Source: Bacteroidales bacterium (GTDB lineage: Bacteria; Bacteroidota; Bacteroidia; Bacteroidales; Bacteroidaceae). From it: a DNA stretch of 64,000 bases. A program made the position numbers and the translations under genes. Under the pieces are notes generated by a model that saw nothing but the letters and a program-made list of their open reading frames with translations, searched no databases and had not been told where the DNA came from. Shown here piece after piece: positions 61,701 to 64,000 of this stretch. Position 1 is the stretch's first letter; each line of letters starts with the position of its first letter. The stretch is taken from assembly GCA_015060905.1 (NCBI GenBank), contig SUXQ01000003.1, positions 1-64,000 of the forward strand. The letters run 5' to 3'.

Positions 61701-63093
61701 TTTCCTTATGATGCTACGCAGCATGTCAGTTACCTATTCAAACAACTACTCAATGTCGTTGCCGGGATTCATGCCTAATGTGGGCGATGCGCTCGGACAG
61801 AATAAGATGGGTGGCTCATATGCTCCGGGACTTGACTTTGCCTTCGGCCTTACAGACGACAGCTATCTGCGTCGCGCCTACGACAAAGGATGGTTGTTGT
61901 GCAGCGACAGTGTAGCGGTGCAAGCCTCATCGAGTGCCGCCGAAAATCTTCAGATGAAATTTATTCTGGAGCCGCTAACAGACGTCAAAATAGACCTCAA
62001 CGCCGATTGGTCGAGAAACAGCAGCCGCAACATACAGTATATGTACGCAGGAATGCCCGAGACACAGTCGGGAGGATTCTCAATGACCACTATCACCATA
62101 GGAAATTCATTCGACGTAGGCAGCGAAAGCAACAATTACAAATCGTCCACATTCAACAAATTTGTAGACAACCTTGAAGGCATAAGGCAGCGCATGGAAG
62201 ATAGATACACAGGCACTTTGTACCCACAGAACAGCAGCCTTGCCGGACAAACATTCAACCCCGAGAATGGAACGATAAACAAATACTCGGCAGAAGTGAT
62301 GATTCCCGCCTTCCTAAACACATATACGGGACGCGACGGAAAGAACAGCCTGACAGACCTGTTCCCCTCGTTCCTGCACATGCTACCCAACTGGAATATA
62401 AAATATGCGGGACTGTCGAAACTTCCGATGTTCCAGAAACACTTCAAGAGCGTAAATGTTACTCACGGCTATAAGAGTGTCTATGCAATAGGCTCGTACA
62501 GCACTTACTCTACCTATATGGAGTACACCAACGGGCTGGGCTACATTAATAACACAAGCACAGGCCTGCCCGTGCCAAGCAGCAAATACAACATAAGCAC
62601 AGCTTCGATAAATGAATCATTCTCGCCGTTGCTGGGCGTGGATGTTACCACAAACAACAACATTACGTTAGGTGTTAAATATGTAAAATCGCGCGTACTT
62701 AACCTGAGCGTGACAGCTATACAGTTGGTCGAGACACACTCGAAAGAACTTGTATTCAATACAGGTTACAAGATTGTCAATCTTAAATTGCTGGGCGCAA
62801 GCAGCAAGGCCGACAAGAGCAATAAGGTAAGCAACGACCTTAACCTGAGAGCAGCATTCTCGTTCAAGAACATGACCTCTTTGTGTCGCAGCATCGACAA
62901 GGGGACTACACAAGCAACAAGCGGCAATGAATCGTTCAACTACTCACTGTCGGCCGACTATACATACAGTAAAATGCTGAATATGAGCCTGTTCTTTGAA
63001 CGCAAAAAGACTATTCCGTTAATTTCGGCAAGTTCATACCCCACAACAACCACCGACTTTGGCGTGAGTCTTAAATTCTCATTGACAAAATAG
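55720..63093 (+). CDS. sprA: T9SS translocon protein SprA (Sov)
   Basis: A 2457-residue outer-membrane protein with a signal peptide (hydrophobic 5-20, ending LYAQE). The size fits SprA of Flavobacterium and Sov of Porphyromonas (about 2400-2500 residues), which form the large 36-strand barrel through which cargo crosses the outer membrane. Conserved-looking regions include FDLGPAEKLFGPGGVRIKTQ near 150-170, the SYIDDFESTENGIDL segment near 825, NEMRMLGFNNKSGWAAQGN near 1500, and many alternating amphipathic strands toward the C-terminal FGVSLKFSLTK. The frame is intact over 7.4 kb. Codon use is like the neighbours. It is one base downstream of ruvA and one base upstream of the DUF456 gene. 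Confidence 0.96.
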   Translation: MNFRTLITIILLCACTIGLYAQEDNKRTVRRSNRVRRTKVEQKDSVPARYPIGNVIPESEKDLKKLPLDLRNPDNIKQDTTYNDKDSTYSIATKMGNSILGTPFILSQEEYAKNKMQNSLHRYFKKKNQEEFDKMNNGDKFDFSDMKFDLGPAEKLFGPGGVRIKTQGSAEMKFGLQMQTVDNPSLPQRSRETKSFNFDEIINLNVKGNVGDKMNLDFNYNTEATFNYDTKKISLKYEGKEDEVFKLIEAGNISFGTNSSLIKGATSLFGIRTDMQFGKLSLQAVVSQKNSSSTVVNSKGGTQLTTFEIDVANYDENRHFFLAHYFRDNYDKSMAQLPTIVSGITINRIEVWVTNKKSDFTNPRNIVAFTDLGESSHISNNMWSASSGNTLPANSANNLYATMNNGYTEIRDIDRVNATFSGIYGFNGGLDYEKLSNARLLSSSEYTVNRQLGYISLRNALRADEVLAVAYEYTYGGTTYQVGEFSSDQKESSTTLMVKLLKPNSCSPQNGCWDLMMKNVYSLGARSLKSTDFKLDIYYASDSLGTNITYLPEENLKDTPLLRIMNLDRLDANNSKEAPNGIFDYVEGFTVQSSSGRIFFPTVEPFGSNLYKKIGNKKTAEKYVYQELYDSTKTVAKQLAEKDKFYLIGEYTGSSANVIQTGSMNIPKGSVTVTAGGVILTENSDYTVDYAAGIVTIVNQSIVDAGTPVEVSLESNTLFNMQRKTMLGLNWQYNCSDYLTLGGTIMSLTEKPLTSKVDMGSEPLNNLIWGVNLSWKRQSQWLTTFLDRLPLLSCSAPSSINLTAEFAKLNAGTSDELQSNASYIDDFESTENGIDLDAPSAWVLSSIPTGMANYGLTNNILTGYDRALINWYTIDPLFTRRSSSLTPSHIKSDLDQLSNHYLREVYERELYPNKESTYGESSTLSLMNVSYYPDERGPYNLDPDLTFDGKLNAPEKRWGGITRQLTTTDFETANVQYIEFWLLDPFIYNDADGGGDFYINLGEVSEDILKDGKKFFENGLPAGSNNYGYEETVWGRVPLTSSLVYAFDNNAGSRTQQDIGLNGLTGNDEATFPTYANYLNTIRGKVRSEVYDSIAADPANDNYHHYRGSDYDDAQRNIFERYKYYNNPEGNSATTSASNESYNTSAKTTPDIEDANQDFTMDEYENFFQYKISLRPQDMQVGLNYISDKRTVTAKLRNGSTESVDWYKFRIPIDDYEKVVGTIRDFTSIRFMRMYLTNFKKPVTLRFATLKLVRGDWRPYMNAIASTNNTSPTVSGELIMSAVNIEEHGDRQPVNYVLPPGVTRILDPEQPQLRQDNEQALSLQVNNLGAKESRAVYKKSTIDIRQYERIQVFAHAEAPVIDGTILADNDVSLFVRMGSDYKSNYYEYEIPLKLTPHGTYDAYSTSAGETVWPTENMLDIPLNKLTGLKVKRNTLRNANAAGVNNTTIYSEYDEENPKNKISVIGNPSLGQVKVMMIGVRNNTGTPKSAIVWVNEMRMLGFNNKSGWAAQGNLNVKLSDLGSIAAQGKVETAGFGGLEDKLAARRKDNYYKYSVTGTFDFGRFFPKKTKIALPLYYSISQEVKSPLYSPFETDLLFDDVLDSYSGAAQDSIRDIAEVKSTTRNFSVSNAKIGIASKKPMPYDPANFTFGFSHSRTDNSGSTISWENRLNWKATAAYAYTNPIKTINPFKNIKSKSKWWNVVKEWGINPLPQSLSLNTDMTRTYYERQTRDLSNTYNQTATPLNFSQQFYWNRNMTLKWDPTTNLRMNLTTGTNAEIEEPYMPVNKSRYPDEYSIWKDSVMHSIRNLGRPLSYQQSFTASYTLPINKLPIFEWVTTSANFASSYNWARGNSSSGVNFGNTIANKRTITLNGSFNLEKLYNMFPYLEETNKRFASGAAAKNKKIKEQKAAKIKPFKTEITLRADTVLPLAHGLKSKKLVINARTKKGRPYKLKYKVVDENTILIKNKDTLPLKLTITPKVKSETTDFMKRMQYPTRFLMMLRSMSVTYSNNYSMSLPGFMPNVGDALGQNKMGGSYAPGLDFAFGLTDDSYLRRAYDKGWLLCSDSVAVQASSSAAENLQMKFILEPLTDVKIDLNADWSRNSSRNIQYMYAGMPETQSGGFSMTTITIGNSFDVGSESNNYKSSTFNKFVDNLEGIRQRMEDRYTGTLYPQNSSLAGQTFNPENGTINKYSAEVMIPAFLNTYTGRDGKNSLTDLFPSFLHMLPNWNIKYAGLSKLPMFQKHFKSVNVTHGYKSVYAIGSYSTYSTYMEYTNGLGYINNTSTGLPVPSSKYNISTASINESFSPLLGVDVTTNNNITLGVKYVKSRVLNLSVTAIQLVETHSKELVFNTGYKIVNLKLLGASSKADKSNKVSNDLNLRAAFSFKNMTSLCRSIDKGTTQATSGNESFNYSLSADYTYSKMLNMSLFFERKKTIPLISASSYPTTTTDFGVSLKFSLTK

Positions 63094-63094
63094 T

Positions 63095-63583
63095 ATGGAA
63101 TATATTTTAGTGATACTCGCCTTTATATGCGCACTTGCAGGTGTTGCAGGTTCGGTACTTCCGGCACTGCCGGGTCCCCCGCTCTCTTTTGTGGGACTAC
63201 TGCTGCTGTTGCTATGTGGCGGTAACGAAATTGACACATCTACGATAATCTCAACAGGTATTATCGCACTTATAATAACTATCTTCGACTATATTGCCCC
63301 CGTATGGCTCACAAAGAAGAGTGGCGGCTCGAAATATGGAACATGGGGCGCGGGCATAGGAATGTTTGTGGGGCTGTTCTTTGGAGTGTGGGGAATTATT
63401 GTTTTTCCATTTGCCGGTGCCTTTATCGGAGAATTAATTGCCGAAAAGGATACGGGAAAAGCCCTTAAGACTGCATTTGTATCATTCGTTGCATTTATGC
63501 TGACGACGGGTATAAAATTTATCTATTGTGTGATTATGACAGTATTAATTGTAACCAAAAGCTGGGGTATCATTTGGAACTGA
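63095..63583 (+). CDS. DUF456 domain membrane protein
   Basis: A 162-residue inner-membrane protein with four to five hydrophobic segments rich in Gly and Ala. GVAGSVLPALPGPPLSFVGLLL near 19-40 and the later GGSKYGTWGAGIGMFVGLFF, followed by FPFAGAFIGELIAE, are the DUF456 signature. The function is unknown. The family is widespread and often single-copy. It lies one base after the sprA stop and ends the run before a strong terminator. Confidence 0.9.
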   Translation: MEYILVILAFICALAGVAGSVLPALPGPPLSFVGLLLLLLCGGNEIDTSTIISTGIIALIITIFDYIAPVWLTKKSGGSKYGTWGAGIGMFVGLFFGVWGIIVFPFAGAFIGELIAEKDTGKALKTAFVSFVAFMLTTGIKFIYCVIMTVLIVTKSWGIIWN

Positions 63584-63593
63584 ACTGATATTA

Positions 63594-63631
63594 GCAACAA
63601 AAAACCGAGCCGAGGCTCGGTTTTTTGTTGC
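63594..63631. terminator. Bidirectional terminator between the DUF456 gene and the last gene
   Basis: A perfect 19-bp inverted repeat (63594-63612 with 63613-63631), GCAACAAAAAACCGAGCC and its complement, forms a hairpin with T-runs on both strands between two converging genes. Confidence 0.93.
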
Positions 63632-63635
63632 TCTG

Positions 63636-64000
63636 TTACTGCGCAGTAGCCGCGGCAGCAGCTTCCTCGCTACGTTGCTTGTTTCGCTCGATAAATTCTA
63701 TGTGACGCTGTGCCTCTTGTCGGGCAGCCTCACACTCGCGGATGGAGCGCAACAGCATCGATAGGTCGTATAATTTGGTAATTGCACGAACATCATCTTT
63801 GCGCATAGTGTAGGCGTATGATGATTTTCCTGTAAGCTCTACCTTGATGCTCTTTTCGGCATTAAGAACAATAAAGCCTATTATGCCCTCGTCCTTTCCG
63901 AAACGAAAATCGACACGCTCGGTGGTAACGCCCAAATGCTTGGATGTGTAATTGCTTATAGGGTTGTCCGATTCGGCGTAACTGTCGCCAACCGACACTT
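63636..64000 (-). CDS. Partial protein of unknown function (window edge)
   Basis: About 121 codons are visible, ending in a TAA at 63636. The start lies beyond the right edge, since the reading frame is open to the last base. The visible part is a soluble domain (NYTSKHLGVTTERVDFRFGK, then FIVLNAEKSIKVELTGKSSY, then RKDDVRAITKLYDLSMLLRS) followed by a basic helical tail and alanine-rich end (RSEEAAAAATAQ). I do not recognise a family. Confidence 0.6.
   Translation of the reverse strand, partial: VSVGDSYAESDNPISNYTSKHLGVTTERVDFRFGKDEGIIGFIVLNAEKSIKVELTGKSSYAYTMRKDDVRAITKLYDLSMLLRSIRECEAARQEAQRHIEFIERNKQRSEEAAAAATAQ

Overview
The window is a 64-kb chromosomal segment of a Bacteroidales bacterium. 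The reasons are: promoters of the Bacteroidetes type (TTTG about 19 bases upstream of TAnnTTTG), weak Shine-Dalgarno signals, a BspA-type leucine-rich-repeat protein, a TonB protein, an S46 dipeptidyl-peptidase, a fused aspartokinase/homoserine dehydrogenase, a DUF4491 protein, and three signs of a type IX secretion system (PorQ, SprA/Sov and a cargo-like C-terminal domain). The T9SS argues against a typical Bacteroides and suits Prevotella-, Parabacteroides- or Porphyromonas-like lineages. The genus cannot be settled from this sequence alone.

Layout. 1-1.3 kb: end of a probable integrative element, with a zinc-finger plus multi-HTH excisionase-like gene and repeated control sites, abutting a truncated BspA-like gene. 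2-3.8 kb: Crp/Fnr regulator and a DMT exporter. 3.8-14.5 kb: housekeeping genes (a GTPase-motif-deficient EF-G paralogue, HemW, Hpt, an FAD oxidoreductase, RadA, a HAD phosphatase, a coiled-coil lipoprotein, RsmI, an AI-2E family permease). 14.6 kb: tRNA-Lys(UUU) with its own promoter and terminator. 14.8-19 kb: SulP, DMT and MATE transporters. 19-27 kb: ThrA, a conserved unknown protein, a putative structured RNA gene, a DUF349 protein, MgtE and RsmA. 27-32.5 kb: an LPG-synthase-like membrane protein, PepD, a DUF3332 lipoprotein, a GH5 glycosidase and MeaB. 32.5-42.8 kb (mostly minus strand): a secreted metallopeptidase-like lipoprotein, a cation/proton antiporter, a DPP7-like peptidase, a methyltransferase, an unknown secreted protein, a PAQR protein, TatD, a polyprenyl synthase and TonB. 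43-48 kb: the porQ-cmk-ispH-pfkA cluster and a ferredoxin-like aldo/keto reductase. 48-51.3 kb: a BspA-LRR protein with a T9SS-like tail, a second copy of the structured RNA, DUF4491 and a membrane-anchored nuclease. 51.4-53.6 kb: an SDR plus aldehyde dehydrogenase pair. 53.7-54.9 kb: a gene-free block of tandem repeats and palindromes. 55-63.6 kb: ruvA, sprA (2457 codons) and a DUF456 gene. The right edge cuts one unknown gene.

Most of the window is ordinary core genome. The most unusual signal is a pair of related intergenic loci (about 22385-22660 and 49642-49905, both minus strand). They share a promoter of identical spacing, a set of hairpins with compensatory base changes, a terminator-like U-run and an invariant 21-base tail. 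I do not recognise them as a known RNA family. Other accessory signals are the element junction at the left end, a triplicated promoter segment in front of porQ, and the 1.1-kb repeat block at 53.8-54.8 kb.
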